Shown: positions 1 through 11,509 of the stretch, piece after piece
How the letters are laid out: every line of letters starts with the position of its first letter
How positions within the stretch are numbered: position 1 is the first letter of the stretch
Translations under genes and position numbers: made by a program
NCBI GenBank assembly: GCA_030248225.1
Contig: JASANE010012231.1
Coordinates: forward strand, 124,001 to 188,000
Origin: Trileptium ribeirensis
Taxonomy: Eukaryota > Nematoda > Enoplea > Enoplida > Thoracostomopsidae
Direction: 5' to 3'
DNA: 64,000 nucleotides
Notes under the pieces: model-generated
The model's input: only the letters and a program-made list of their open reading frames with translations
Databases searched by the model: none
Told to the model about the DNA's origin: nothing

Positions 1-3000
1 AGGCGAGGCCTCGTGGGCCATCGGCACTACTCTAATAATACTAAAGCCTGCCTTAATTGGACTTGGGAAACATTCAAAAACGAACTCAATTTTGTATTAA
101 AATTTAATTGTTGTCTCGAGCAATTCCTGCTCGACAAGACGAGGCGATAAACGAAGGCCCCGGTTGATAGGACAACCGTAGCCAATCTTCTAGCTTAATC
201 CCATTCGGTAGATATCTTCAGGCTAATTTGTCTCCTAATTTTCGATCGAGATTTGAGCTTAAATTCCGTAGGGGCTGGAGAAAACTACAATTCGCTATAT
301 CTTCCTAAATTACCAGCCTTTTTCTACGAACTTTTGCATGGATGCTGGGTTTGACCTTCTACTTCGAATTCCTAGGACCGGGTCAACGGTCCTCATAAAA
401 ATGGTCCGTCGGGCCGAGACCCGATAGACTCGAAGTCGCATTTGGCGACTTCGACAATCTTGAAATCCTAAAATATTTTCACTGCTAATGCAACTTATCA
501 ACACTGGGGAATTTGATATTTTCCTTTCCCCAGCTAAAACGCGTGGAAAAGCAAGATCAAAACAGACTTACGAAAATAGTCTGAATTATGAAATTTGAAC
601 TACAATCCGAGCGGCGGTTGTGCGGGTCGGATCTAAATTGCTCATAACTTGTGAACGGGCCACGGCTTTGCCGGGCTCAATAGCTTAAACGAAAGGCCTA
701 CTGGGCCTCTATATCTACAAGAAAAAACGTTAGAATTCCTGGAACAGACGTCCAGATATCAATGTGTAAAGTTCGGGTAAAAGCGGATCACTATCGGGCC
801 GTCGGGTTTGTAATTCCGACATGATAAAGTCAGAGTTTATGATCCTACCTTAAAACAGACATGCCTGCGAAGAAACTGCGAGAGTTTCGCCAAGATTCCT
901 GAAGGGAATCTTAAAATAATTTACTTTTAGTCTGAAATATACATTTTTAGTGAGGTTAGGCCTCTTCAGGGCCGTCGGGTTTCAGTTTCCGACTCGAAAT
1001 CAACGGGTTTTAGAGTCCTATTCATTAGCGGACACTCTCACGAAGAAACTGCCAAAGTTCTGACAAAATTCCTGAAAGAGGACGCAAGTTACTTGTATTT
1101 TCGCGTTTCGCTGGGAGTGACCCTTTTTCGGGTCGCTGGACCTAAGTTCTGTGTCGATATTCGAACGTCTCAAACATTGAATCTATAGTTCGGTTCCTCC
1201 GAGAGGTCCGGGTAGAATTTTAGCAAATTTGCTGAGGTAATTCCTGTAACGCGCCAACTTCCTACCGGTGTGAGCTGGCTCAATAGCGTTGCCTTAAATG
1301 AGTACATCTGACTGCGACTTAATACCAAGTTTATTCGACATATGCTACCGGGAGCATTATTAACTTATGGTCAGGATTTGGGCTAAGTTCCTATGGTAGC
1401 GTAATCCAAAAATACAAATAAAAATCCAATTGATAGAGCTCCAAAATCGGCGGACGGTTTCACGTCCAAAGAAATCAATAAACCAAGAAAACATCTAGCA
1501 TAAAGTCCTCGGCAAAGTACTTGACACGGATGATGTGGCATGACTGCGGATGATTCGGAGTGCTAATTAAAAGTCTTATTCAGCCAAAATTCTTTCAACC
1601 AAAATGTTTAGTTTAACCTCGGTCAGCTCAGGGAATAGTTTCCAAAATCCTACCTCGACTCAGGGAATCATGTAAAATTATTCGGCGCGAGTGTCGCGCT
1701 TATTTGTGTCCTAACTCTGTGACCGAGGGAGGTCCAGTACGACTTTGGTTTGAGAAGAGGGCGTCAAATATTTCCGCTGGCGATTACGGGTCTGCTGGAC
1801 AAGCTAGGGCGGACTATCTATCAGGTAGACTAAAAGCGCGGACAGGGAGTCCGTAGCAACTAAAGCTTAAGACGGATCAATGCGAATAGCTTACATCTAC
1901 TTCTGTTAATCTGCTCACGTATCGGGCCTAACAGACACTCTACCTCTACTACGGATCCCGGTCTCCCTGTCCACACTTACGTATGCGATTCCAATCGGGC
2001 AACGCGCATCGCTCGTCCATCTGCTTGCAAATCCGAAAGCCATAAACCAAAAGTAAAAGCAGCCGTTGATGAAGCAAAAACACGAATAATAAAGCGACAG
2101 AGCCGGTCTGCAAAACGACCGAACTCTGCGCTGCCGCAGTCGTACTGAACGCTGCAGAGTCTTTGCGACTCTGCTTTTATACTAAAATTTAAAATTTTGA
2201 ATTTTTGAATTTGTTGATCGGTTAAAGTGCTTATTCAGCACTTTTGGCCGATTTTCTGATTTAATATTACTTAATTAAGTCAACACTCTTATCGGCCGAA
2301 TTCCGATCATATTTTCGGAAATTTCGGACCGAATTTATTATAAAATCTTATGGAATCAAACTTAATTTACGACCTTGTTATTGTTAAGTTTATATAAAGC
2401 TCTTTTGATTTAATCCAAAACTTTCTAGAAAGTTCGAAACAAAGCGGCAAACCGTAAAGCAAAATTCCGACTTTCATATAAAATTTAGTGTAGAAGTTTC
2501 TAGAGACTTCTACCAACTCGATACATATATATGTATAACCTTCCACTTTATATCAACACGGTCTTCACTGACAGAATGCTTAGTATTGGTCCACCACGAT
2601 AATGCCTCTTCCAACGCACAAATACTCCGACTGTCTTGATAGATAATGAAGGTCATATTTACTCACTTTTCGGTATCGACTTAATATAAAGTTTTATAAA
2701 TTACTTTGCAACTGTACACAATCAATTTTAAACTTCGTATGGATGCTTTATAAATTTGATATCAAGCTTATTTGTTCGCCCGGCACGTCCAACTACATCG
2801 AAACTACATAGAAAATTAACACACACACAGATACAAAATTAATATTAGCTTGACCTTAACAGTGCTCAGTAAAAGAGCGACGCGGCTTGACATATAACTT
2901 TTATATTAGTTTTATATCAGCTTACTGGTTTATATAAATTTTACTTAGAGACGTCTTCTATGAGTGATGCGGCTTATGTAAACAAAATAAGAAAACAAGA

Positions 3001-3480
3001 GCAAAGGGGTAACAAGAAGGGTGGGAACCCTCGGGGAATGGTCGGAGTGCCAAACTAGACTCGGTTTCGGACTCAGCATGTCCGACCGAGCAAACTGATA
3101 TGTAACAGGACCGTATTCGGTCTCCAGGGGGGGAAATAAGCTCTTGGGGGAGGGTCCATGCCAAATTTTCAAAAATCGGGGCGTTTAAACGGTTCTCCTG
3201 GGTTCGGGGGACACTTTTCTGGGGTGTTTTATATATCTTTGGGTTAGTCTCGACAAGGGGAATAAGATGAGGGGTGACACGCCGGTCGGGGCGTTAGTTT
3301 GAAATCTTCGTACGGGGTACCTAAAAGTGGGCGCAGCTAGACCCGTCCGGGCTCAAATGAAAGCCTCGGGTCTGGGGTTTCTAACGATACCACTCATACG
3401 GTTTTCTGTCCATAATTCGTCGAATTATTTAATTAAACGTATTTTACCAGCTTACTTATATACCAATTTGTCCCTAAGTC
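1..3480 (+). repeat. Repeat A, left copy: long degenerate interspersed element
   Basis: No host gene is visible. Segments of this stretch recur, reverse-complemented and in the same order, at about 20000-21810. Examples: GGGCCACGGCTTTGCCGGG at 657 matches CCCGGCAAAGCCATGGCCC near 21034; GTCGGGTTTgtaattCCGAC near 803 matches GTCGGAATCACAAACCCGAC near 20888; the CTCGGTTTCGGACTCAG block near 3060 matches the CTGAGTCCGAATCCGAG block near 20286; the block near 270 (GGGGCTGGAGAAAAC) matches 21508-21520. Within 750-1260 a unit of roughly 165-175 bp with GTCGGGTTT..CCGAC seems to be repeated. About 1.5 kb (1250-2900) has no clear counterpart in the right copy. Reading frames here are short and broken, and I recognise no transposon protein. 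Class unknown; a decayed retroelement or a large non-autonomous element would fit. Confidence 0.75.
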
Positions 3481-4700
3481 CGTGGATCCGGATCGGATTT
3501 CCACGAAACCGGTCTCATTCGAAAGACCGTAAAATTTGCTATAATAAATGTTAAGTACAAAATTTTGGAATTCCCAACGGTTCCGGAGATATGGACCGGA
3601 GCCGTTATTTTTGGTCCCTAAATTTCATAAATTTTCACAAATTTTAACTTTTGTTTCTTATCTCAACCAGCGAAATTGAACGCTGGTAGAGGATATTTTG
3701 TAAAGTTCGACTAATTACCAGTGTAGCGAGCACTGGTAAACTTAATATTTTCCATTTGCTCTTATAACTTTCGGATAAATTTTTCGATTGCTGTTCGCTT
3801 TCGAGCGAACAGCCGCCTTTTTTGCGGTCCTCATTCGTGAGGACGGTCGTGACGGGAATCCGTCACGGCCAGTATCTCCTAAGAAAATTTGCAACTCGTT
3901 TTGAGGTCCTACCTCGCGGGGTAGGGCAACTCCTGCTTGACTGTTGATTCGGGGCTTTAACGGGGGAGTCGTACCGTCCTAGAATTCTCAATAAATCGAG
4001 TATGGCAAGGGCTCGCCATGCTCGCGTTCTATACCTGCAAAAACCTCAGTTCGTGTGCGTAAAAATCCCTAAAATTCCCTCTACGACATGTCAAATACGT
4101 TACTCTATACCGATCGTACATCCAACCTAAAATGCACACAATTACAACCAAATATGACAATCAGAGCATATAAATCATGGTCAAACGCAGGCGCTTTTAT
4201 GGCCTGTTCGACCCAACGAAACGATACAATCATAATACAATACTGGCATAATACGGTATACGGCAACAACAATGGATGGTATGAACAGTGTACGATAATT
4301 GATTAACAATTTATATCCCAATCAAATTGTCGAAACTTGTACCTGAAAACATGTATAGACAACAACATTAATTCCACGGCACACAGTTATATCATACGGT
4401 CATGGTAACATACAGTAAAAAGGTGCCTTTATGGCCATCAAACGAATAACAATAACGATGATAAGGATACATAATTCAACTATACATACAGGGTGCCTTT
4501 ATGGCCAATAGAAAATGATGCAGATACTAATATATATGTACCAAAGCGTGCCATTGGGGCACTATAATCAATATGTACATAGCTGAATATAGACATCTGC
4601 ACAAACGATTACGATTCTTCAGCAATTATTACTTTCCTGAAATGGCAACGGTAATACCCATCTTGATCAAAACATGTCGGCGGTGCAGGCCGAAATACTA
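3480..4700 (+). repeat. Repeat A, terminal part, first direct copy
   Basis: Continues the left copy of repeat A and recurs twice: in the same direction at 6560-7610 and inverted at 17430-17990. Shared landmarks, in order, are an ACCGGTCTC..AGACCGTAAAATTT block; paired CCAGCG..CGCTGG and ACCAGTG..CACTGGT hairpins; a CTGTTCGC..GAACAG hairpin; GTGAGGACGGTCGTGACGGG followed by CCGTCACGGCC; GAGTCGTACCGTCCTA; and then an A-rich tail with the motif GTGCCTTTATGGCC (4187, 4422, 4491). The many short hairpins suggest a structured transcript. It has no convincing coding capacity. It ends near AATACCCATCTTGATCA at about 4670. Confidence 0.75.
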
Positions 4701-5150
4701 AAAAAATACGAATCATTCACATGGCGGGACTATTTAGATCTGGTTACTCCGTTCGCTTACATATATGTAGATGGTATGATTGAATTTGTTCCAATCACAT
4801 ACGTATATACTCTGATTTTAGTTCTGTTCCACTTTTCTACGTATATACCCGATGATTTCTGATTCATTGTAATTACGTACTTACATAACCATATTGATCT
4901 TGCGAGTCATTTCGATTGCTGATTTACGTATATACGGTAGTTCATGATTTGTGCCAGTTAGGCGATCTATATATGAGGTGACAACAGGGTTTTAGGGTCA
5001 ATGGGTGTGTATAAATGAACTCAATATATATATTCGCTTGTGATTAATTGATTGTGCTTACATAGAGATACGTATTGTAAGGCAAGGGTGGGTTCCATAC
5101 CCCTTTTGGGCTGTTCCTGTCAAGTGTTCAGGTTGGGAAGAAACTGGTGA
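4700..5150. other. AT-rich stretch without recognised features
   Basis: Unique-looking AT-rich sequence between the end of repeat A and the minisatellite. The only open frames are short. None resembles the missing N-terminal part of MED14, and I see no RNA gene. Confidence 0.5.
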
Positions 5151-5545
5151 CAGAATTCAGAAATGTTGGCCACTATACACGTGGTCGCGATTATTGGGGA
5201 ACTCGATTAAATGTTGACCATTACGCTATGGTCGGGATTTTTAGTACACGGAAAAATGTTGTCCATTACACTATGGACGGGATTTTTGGTACTCGAAAAA
5301 ATGTTGTCCATTACACTATGGACATAATTATTGGTGGTCGAAAAATGTTGACCATGGCACTGTGGTCAGATTTATTTTTGTTCGAAAAAATGTTAACCAT
5401 TGGGTGTGGTCAGATTTATTTTAAATGTTGACCATTATCGTGTGGTCAAGATTTTCGTAAAAGTTGACCATTGCTATGTGGTCAAGATTATAGGTTTTCG
5501 ATAAAAGTTGGCCATTAGGCTGTGGTCAGGATTATCCACCTCGTA
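5150..5545 (+). repeat. Minisatellite, about 9 copies of a 35-50 bp unit
   Basis: The core AATGTTGACCATTAC.nTGTGGTC recurs at about 5162, 5210, 5256, 5301, 5345, 5390, 5425, 5462 and 5505, each followed by a spacer like GGGATTTTTGGTACTCGAAAA. Each core holds an inverted pair, GACCA / TGGTC, and in the two copies at 5256 and 5301 both sides have changed together to GTCCA / TGGAC, which keeps the pairing. Spacing shortens toward the right end. The 94-residue open frame over this block is a by-product of the repeat. Confidence 0.9.
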
Positions 5546-5639
5546 ACGATCCGTAAGGATCTGTTACATAAGCTTGCCAACTTTTATATTAAATTAATAT
5601 TATCTTAATATCAAAGTTTGCTTAAAGTATTAAAATTCG

Positions 5640-6140
5640 GAGAAGAAAAAAATAAAAAAAAAAAATTATATGAACCAACCACCAATTTTAAAAAAAAAAT
5701 TTTTTTTTTATTTAGTGGATTTTTATTCACCTGCCTGTCCACCTTTTTAATAAAACATTCCTCCTAAAACTACTTATATTTTGTGGGCGGGTGGGGGGCC
5801 CCCCATCTCCCAACTTATTTATAATAAACACCACTGAAAAGATTTTCATTATAAAAAAACTTTTTTAAATTTTAATTAATTAAGAATATAATTTCTTCAA
5901 AAAAATAAAAAAAAAAACCAATCCCCCCTTTAAAAAAAAAAAAAAAAACAAACACCAACCACCTTCCACATAAAAAAAAAAAAAAATAAATAAAACAAAC
6001 AAAAAAAAAAAAAATAAAATTAAAAAATATATATATAACTAATAATAAAAAAAAAAACAAAAAAAATAAACCTAAACCAAAAAAAAAGAAACCCCAGAAG
6101 AAAAAACAAAAAAAAGAACAAAAAAAAAGAAAAAAAATTT
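5640..6140. repeat. A-rich low-complexity block
   Basis: Long runs of A interrupted by single C, T or G, with short C-rich patches (GGGGGGCCCCCC near 5795, CCCCCC near 5925). No unit is conserved and no gene is visible. The composition differs sharply from both sides. It could be a decayed poly(A)-type tail or a poorly resolved consensus. Confidence 0.7.
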
Positions 6141-6560
6141 AAAAAACGCCTTCCCGCGCCAAAAACCACAAAGCGACACAAAAATCATATGAGACACGAC
6201 TCTAACAACAAAGCACAAGAAGAGGGCAAGACAGGAGCCGGCCGACGGCTCCAAAAATAAAAAATACTTATATGCCCCGCCCGGGCGGGGCGCTCGGGGG
6301 GGGAGCGGAAAAAGGATCGATGACGGGCGAGCAAGTGCTACCTTGGCCGACCCTTCCGCTTCCCACGGCAACGCAAACGAAAGCACCCAGCCGCCGGCCG
6401 GGCCGGGCCCCCGGCACGGGCAGAAGAAAGGATCCTGTGACTTTGTCATAATGTTTTGCTCTTTTTCTCTCTCTCTTGCATTAAAATAAATATAATTCAT
6501 CTCCTTCACCTCCACAGCCACACCTTCACCCCTCCCCCGCCCCGGATCCCCCGATCCGGA
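6140..6560. other. GC-rich anomalous block
   Basis: Runs such as GCCCGCCCGGGCGGGGCG (from about 6275) and CGGCCGGGCCGGGCCCCCGG (near 6400) lie directly beside the A-rich block and are followed by a CT-rich patch (6455-6545). No other part of the window has this composition. The minus-strand 149-codon open frame across it reads into homopolymer-coded runs of Phe and does not look like a protein. It may be foreign, a local assembly error, or the real edge of an inserted element. Confidence 0.5.
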
Positions 6561-7610
6561 CTAGGTCTCACCTCCCGTAAAATTCTCGATTGAAAATGTT
6601 CAGTTCCTAAATTGCTATTTCTCAATGGTTCCGCAGGTATGAGCCAGAGCCGCAACTTTCAATGTCGAGTAATCGGAATCGACGTTTTAAAACACATTTT
6701 ATTTTGATAAATTTCCAGTGTCCACAATCACATTGAACACTAGGAATTTTAATATTTTATTTTACGTTTTGTACTAATATTTGTCAGTAATTTTACTTAT
6801 TTGCTGTTCGCTACAGGGCGAGCAGCCACAACTTTTTGTGGCCCTCACTCGTGAGGACGGTCGTGACGGGTTTTCGTCACAGCCACTCTTTTCTGCAACA
6901 ATCCGGGGCGAGTTTCGCGGTCATACCACGCGGTTAGGGCTTTTTCTATACATATCGGGGTATTCGAGGAGTCGTACCGTCCTATTTCTTCGCGGCTCTG
7001 GTAAGGGAAGAGCTCGCCAAACCCTAACGTTCCTACTTATAAAAATATCAATCTACGTGCGCAAAATCGCCAACTTTCCTCTAAAATTCGACGAGACACT
7101 AATCAAGAATGACACCTCAACAATTATAAATATCAAGAGTACAACAAAATATGACGATAATCATAGAAATGGCATAAAATTACAACGACATTACATAGGA
7201 TAGGGCCTTTATGGCCATAATCAAAGAAACGAAATCAGTATGTATATGGTGCGTTGGATAGATATACGGTTATTGCAACAAATCGGATATACATAATCAA
7301 CATACTCAAATTACCAACTCAAACATGTATGTACGAGGATGATGGTATGAATAAATACATAAAAATTAATAATTCATGTTACGGCGATACATAATAATCG
7401 TATCAATGGGTGCCTTTAAGGCAAAACGAACAACATGGTGCAACGAAGTAACAATAGTATTCAAATCAAATATACCAATGAGTGCCTTTATGGCAATACC
7501 AACGGTATATCATACCACAAATAATAGTAATGATAATACAACAATTATCCATCTTTGAAATAGTAAAAATACCCATTCTGATCAGGAAAAAAAGCCAGCG
7601 GTTTGACTTG
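6560..7610 (+). repeat. Repeat A, terminal part, second direct copy
   Basis: Same order of landmarks as 3480-4700: AGGTCTCACC..CCGTAAAATT, the hairpin region, GCTGTTCGC..GCGAGCAGCC (about 6801), CTCACTCGTGAGGACGGTCG (6846), GAGTCGTACCGTCCTA (6969), GCTCGCCAA (7012), and an A-rich tail with GCCTTTATGGCC motifs at 7201, 7408 and 7480. It ends near AATACCCATTCTGATCAGG (7570), matching the end of the first copy. Its left side is cut off at the GC-rich block. The spacing between copies (about 3.05 kb) and the lack of any intact interior make paired LTRs unlikely. Confidence 0.75.
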
Positions 7611-7773
7611 GAACTAAGATGTGTTTGAATGTATTTTTACAACAACCAACGTAATGTGAAAGATACAGTTGATACCTTAGAGTTACTGATTAGCACTACG
7701 TCCTGAATAATTCTTATAGTTAAGACAGGAAAGATCATCGCTGTAGACTTCTCTTTAATTTTTATCGTTATAG

Positions 7774-7928
7774 GCTAAATACTGCTGACCAACCGATACT
7801 TGAGTTGTACACAGTGCTGCATTCATTTTGTGTATCTCTACAACTTGAGGTATTGTTGTGTCAAGCAAATCGCCTTGCTCAAGCACGTCGCGGTGGCGAT
7901 AACATGACGGTTGCGGAATACAGTTCAG
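7774..7928 (+). CDS. MED14: MED14 exon E1 (first in window)
   Basis: The acceptor CGTTATAG|G precedes a frame reading LNTADQPILELYTVLHSF, followed by CVSLQLEVLL and AEYSS. The family shows the same order at the end of the N-terminal third: the R-LVENP..LSEVY segment, LH-FC-SLQLEVL and VEEY-PG. The exon opens with one base of a split codon, so the previous, unseen exon must end in phase 2; a split Arg codon AG|G would match the family. The donor TTCAG|GTATAC gives phase 1. Upstream sequence back to 7610 shows no further exon. Confidence 0.92.
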
Positions 7929-8171
7929 GTATACTTTATTATGAGATTACAATGCCGTTTCTGTTATTAAGTTACGAAACTACATTATTCCATATTGTCG
8001 CGTTGCAACAAACTTCGAATGGCTCTCGAACATATTGTAAAAGGAGTGGTAAATTCGGTAAATTCTAGCCGATCTCCAACAAAATTAAAAAAATTTGAGC
8101 GAACATCGGACGAGCAGCACTCGTATGTAAGTTGCGGATAAATGCTTGGGTTATGTGTGGCATTGTTGCAG

Positions 8172-8457
8172 GCAACCGAATTGTTATTGCGTACTGGATA
8201 CGATGTAACGCTCCAGTTGAACCCCCGAACGCGTATAGCCATCGACGATTGCATGATTCGTCTACTTCAGCGGATCTCAACTACAAGCTGATCATTCATA
8301 CCAACTGGGAAAATCCTTCGGCGCCTCTTGTCACAAGCCATAGTCCTCCTGCAGATTTTGTTCTACCGTCCCTTGCGCATTCCGAAACATTGGACATTGA
8401 AACTTTGCTTACTGCAACAATCTTGTGTCGCATTCAACAGCGACTTAGTCGGCTGAG
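8172..8457 (+). CDS. MED14: MED14 exon E2
   Basis: The acceptor TTGTTGCAG|GC completes a Gly codon with E1 and gives GNRIVIAYWIRCN, matching the family's G-KV-VSYW segment. LNYKLIIHTNWE then aligns with the LGYRLTVQSDP segment, and LPSLAHSETLDIETLL with VPSLG..LSMERLI. The exon closes with IQQRLSR and a split Arg codon before GTATGA. An insertion of about 20 residues (PVEPPNAYSHRRL..) follows the YW motif compared with insects. The intron before it is only 243 bp, the one after it 8.0 kb. Confidence 0.92.
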
Positions 8458-9250
8458 GTATGAATAATCTATGATTGTGGTAATATGCTTGTTTTTTTAC
8501 AAAAGAATATTTGGAATAATCAGTGACTAGATATTTCAGCAAAGATGCAATATTACATTATTGATATTGATTTGGTATTTATAAGTTTTTGGAGCAATAA
8601 TGCATCATGTTTCTTCAAAAAAAATAGAGTTGTTAAATTAAGGTGATACGCAAAGTCTTAAGATCAATTGTGGGGTAACCCATGCATCAATCAAGGGTTT
8701 AAAATATTTCAGTACATAATTCTTACCCTAGAAAACAAACGTAATTTCTTCTTTTTACAATATGTCAGACTGGTCTCTAAATGTAACCAGGAGTACACTT
8801 TTTTCTATTAGCGAGGATAATAATTTTTGATATACTCTTGCTATCACGGAGAAAAACCACAAACCCTTGACAAGGGAGTTTGTGAGTGAAGCGAAAAGAA
8901 ACATGTTTCCTCAACAGATTAAGGGAAATTCATCTTTTCATATTTTTCAGAGTCGGACCTAGAGGTTTAGTGATACGTTTCTTGTGGATGTTTTTGCTGT
9001 CTATAGAATTTTTTAGGGTGGCCTTCGGGTTTTTTCGATAGCTTTACAAGCGTGTACACAACATTTAAAGACATTTTTATTTTGGTTTTTTGATTTCCAT
9101 GAAAATTGCATGATCGACATAGGGCTGTCACCATGGCTTTAATTAGTTAGATCTTTTATGCCTAACATTTTAAAAAGTGGGGGATATGTGCCAGTCTTTA
9201 ATTTTGTACCGGTGCTACAACATTGGGCCAAGAACTTCTATGATTTAGAC
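8458..9250 (+). other. Intron 2, proximal part, no recognised element
   Basis: AT-rich intronic sequence following donor GTATGA. It shows a few T runs, no coding similarity to MED14, and no clear repeat ends. Confidence 0.5.
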
Positions 9251-9289
9251 ATGATGTATAAAGTACAGAGGTGCTGATTGCAATTTTTT

Positions 9290-11060
9290 TTTACATTTCG
9301 GAGCATAACTCGATAACGCAGGGAAATGTCAAAAAGGACTTCCGTATTATTATTATTTTGACCTGAATCGGTGGCTCTGTCTATCAACTGCTATAACACA
9401 TGCATACTCGGTGTTTTTTGCCCAAAAATCAGATTTTTGCCCGGTTTTGCGACCATAACTCGAATTTGGTGTTCAAATTAAAAAATCGAAACATTAAGTT
9501 CAGGAGCCTTACTTATTCAATATTTCTTGCCTAAATTCATATATCTACCATAAAAATTAATTCGCAAAGGAGAACCGTTTTGGGGTCAAAACCTCTATTT
9601 TTGGATCTATTGGCATACCAATCGCCCAAATTTCGCTGTCTGCACCTGTTTGAAGACCTTAAATTAATTTTGGCTGGATAATTTTTGTTTGGGGGTGACA
9701 GATACTAAGTTGGGAAAAGTTAAGTTTATTTTTGGACAGCCTAACGTTGATTTTGGTTCGTATCAGCTCCCAAAATACCCTAATTTGCCCCAAAATGGCC
9801 AGATTTCGCTGTCAGCTCATGTTTAAAGCCCTTAAACTAGGATCTTGGCGACATGCCAAGTGTATGAGTTCGGAGAAATGAGAAACTGTAACGTTAACAT
9901 ACAGTTGAACAACTCATCAAAATATATTCCTGTTACGAACCAGAGATGTAACTCATTAAAAAATTTATTAATCTGATGTGCAATAAGTTATAGATGCAGC
10001 AAAACTGATAGATATCTAATACGCGGCCTACGAAGGTTAACTCTACCTCAGAAGTGCTTACGTCTCGTGAACGACATATATATCTATCTAATCTATGTAT
10101 ATATAAGAATATTATAACAAAAGCACAGTAGCATAGAAAACATAAACAGAATTTGCTACAGACCGCATGACACTCGTCCCTTTCGCACCACTCGCTTGTC
10201 TCACCCATTGATATAACTACCTGTACACGTAGAGATACGTCTAAATACAGTGACGATTTGAAAACAGCACCCACGACAACCCATGTGAACTTATTTTGAG
10301 CCACAAATCTATTAATATACCGTTAGAAGTGGTAATGTCTCAGATGACTATATATGGCGTCGGGCCCAACTTTGGCCTCAAATACCAATATTGATACAGT
10401 GGTCCTACATCAAATCTGTTGGCACCTCACAGGTAGTCCCGTAGCTCTATCCAAACACCAAATTTTGTTCGAATCGCTTGAGTGGTTACATAGCTACACC
10501 TGGACAAAGTTTGACCAAAATTTTGCAAATTTGTCCATTTGCTAAAGTCCTCCATGCCCCTTAGGGACACGACCAAAACAATTTATATACCCATAAACAA
10601 AGCTTCCTAAAGCACACATTTCGATGTCAAAATGATTCAAATCAGCTCAAGGGTTGTCGAGCTATGATCAAAAATGACCCAAAATGGCCCATTTTAGCCA
10701 TGTACCCCTGGTACCCCCCTTTGACCCCATGTGGTGGGACTTGGGTGGGTCGAATCGGAATTAAACCTCCAAAAAGCACGCATATCTAGAGTATTGTAGC
10801 TTTCATATGAACCCTCACACATCCATATCGGTTTACGTTGAGATAACGAAGTCTTGTTTACAGAGAAAAAAATAAACGGACGCCCATCTTTTTCACCATA
10901 ATGCGGATTAGTGAGAATTCTTCGATTCCGAAGCTAGCGCTTCTCCATCTCCGAATTCAATTCATTTTGGCTGGACAAATTGTTGTTTAGGTGACAGATA
11001 CTAGGTCGGGGAAGGTCAACTTTATTTTTATTGAAGCCCATAAATTAATTTTGGCAATTA
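9290..11060. repeat. Dispersed repeat with internal direct duplication
   Basis: Two similar segments lie about 1.3 kb apart. AATTTTGGCTGGATAATTTT then GGTGACAGATACTAAGTTGGG (9665-9715) resembles TTTTGGCTGGACAAATTGTT then GGTGACAGATACTAGGTCGGG (10965-11016). The phrase CATAACTCGA(T/A) (9305, 9453) also occurs as CATAACTCGGGAACG in the tandem array near 54451, so this is probably a family member. The minus-strand 123-codon frame at 9933-10304 has no recognised domain. Confidence 0.55.
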
Positions 11061-11121
11061 CTGATCGCGTACACTTGAAACTATGATTTTTGGCTTTGTT
11101 AATTCTCCTGCTAACCTATTT

Positions 11122-11502
11122 GTGGTCTCTCCATTTGCTGAAAATTTTACCAGGGGACATGAACCGGGGGTCCCTGGTTCCGCACCGGCAGACGCCAGAT
11201 TTTTCCAGGGGGCATTTTTCCAAGAAAAAATGGTTAAAAATCGTGTCAAAAACACTGCCAACACGCTTTTGATGGAGAGAAAAACCGATTTTGAAGGAAC
11301 TTTTAATTTGCGAAGTTTTTGGCTTCAGATTGGATTTTAGTACAAATGTTGATCAAAGTTTATGTACTTTTGACCGATTGGAAACAATTTGCTAAGAAGT
11401 AATGAACCGGGGGAACCCAAAATTTTGCTGCACAGCGGGGCCCTGTTTTGAACCAGGACGAACCGAAAAATGCTAGGACTCCCCCAAATTTAGAGAGCCC
11501 CG
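11122..11502 (+). mobile_element. MITE family B, copy 1 (381 bp)
   Basis: The ends form terminal inverted repeats: GTGGTCTCTCCATTTG on the left and CAAATTTAGAGAGCCCCG on the right. It is flanked by the 5-bp duplication TATTT (11117-11121 and 11503-11507). The body resembles that of 30826-31204, including ATGAACCGGGGG, TGGTTAAAAATCGT, CTTTTGATGGAGAGAAAAA and TGACCGATTGGAAAC. It has no transposase frame. A 5-bp duplication with CTGGGCTCTCC-type ends does not let me name the superfamily with certainty. Confidence 0.85.
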
Positions 11503-11509
11503 TATTTTA

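Noticed and set aside
3780..3880. Hammerhead ribozyme in repeat A, as known from Penelope-like and flatworm elements
   Set aside because: The hairpins are present but the conserved CTGATGA..GAAA core was not found on either strand near any of the three copies.
6072..6521. 149-codon minus-strand frame
   Set aside because: Translates the GC-rich and A-rich anomalous block; ends in homopolymer-coded Phe runs, no domain.
3480..7610. The two direct copies of the repeat A end as LTRs of one retrotransposon
   Set aside because: Only 1.9 kb lies between them, filled by minisatellite and low-complexity sequence without gag or pol; the left copy continues outward as repeat A and the right copy is truncated.
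9933..10304. 123-codon minus-strand frame
   Set aside because: No recognised domain, lies within repetitive intron sequence, and is the sort of length expected by chance in 64 kb.
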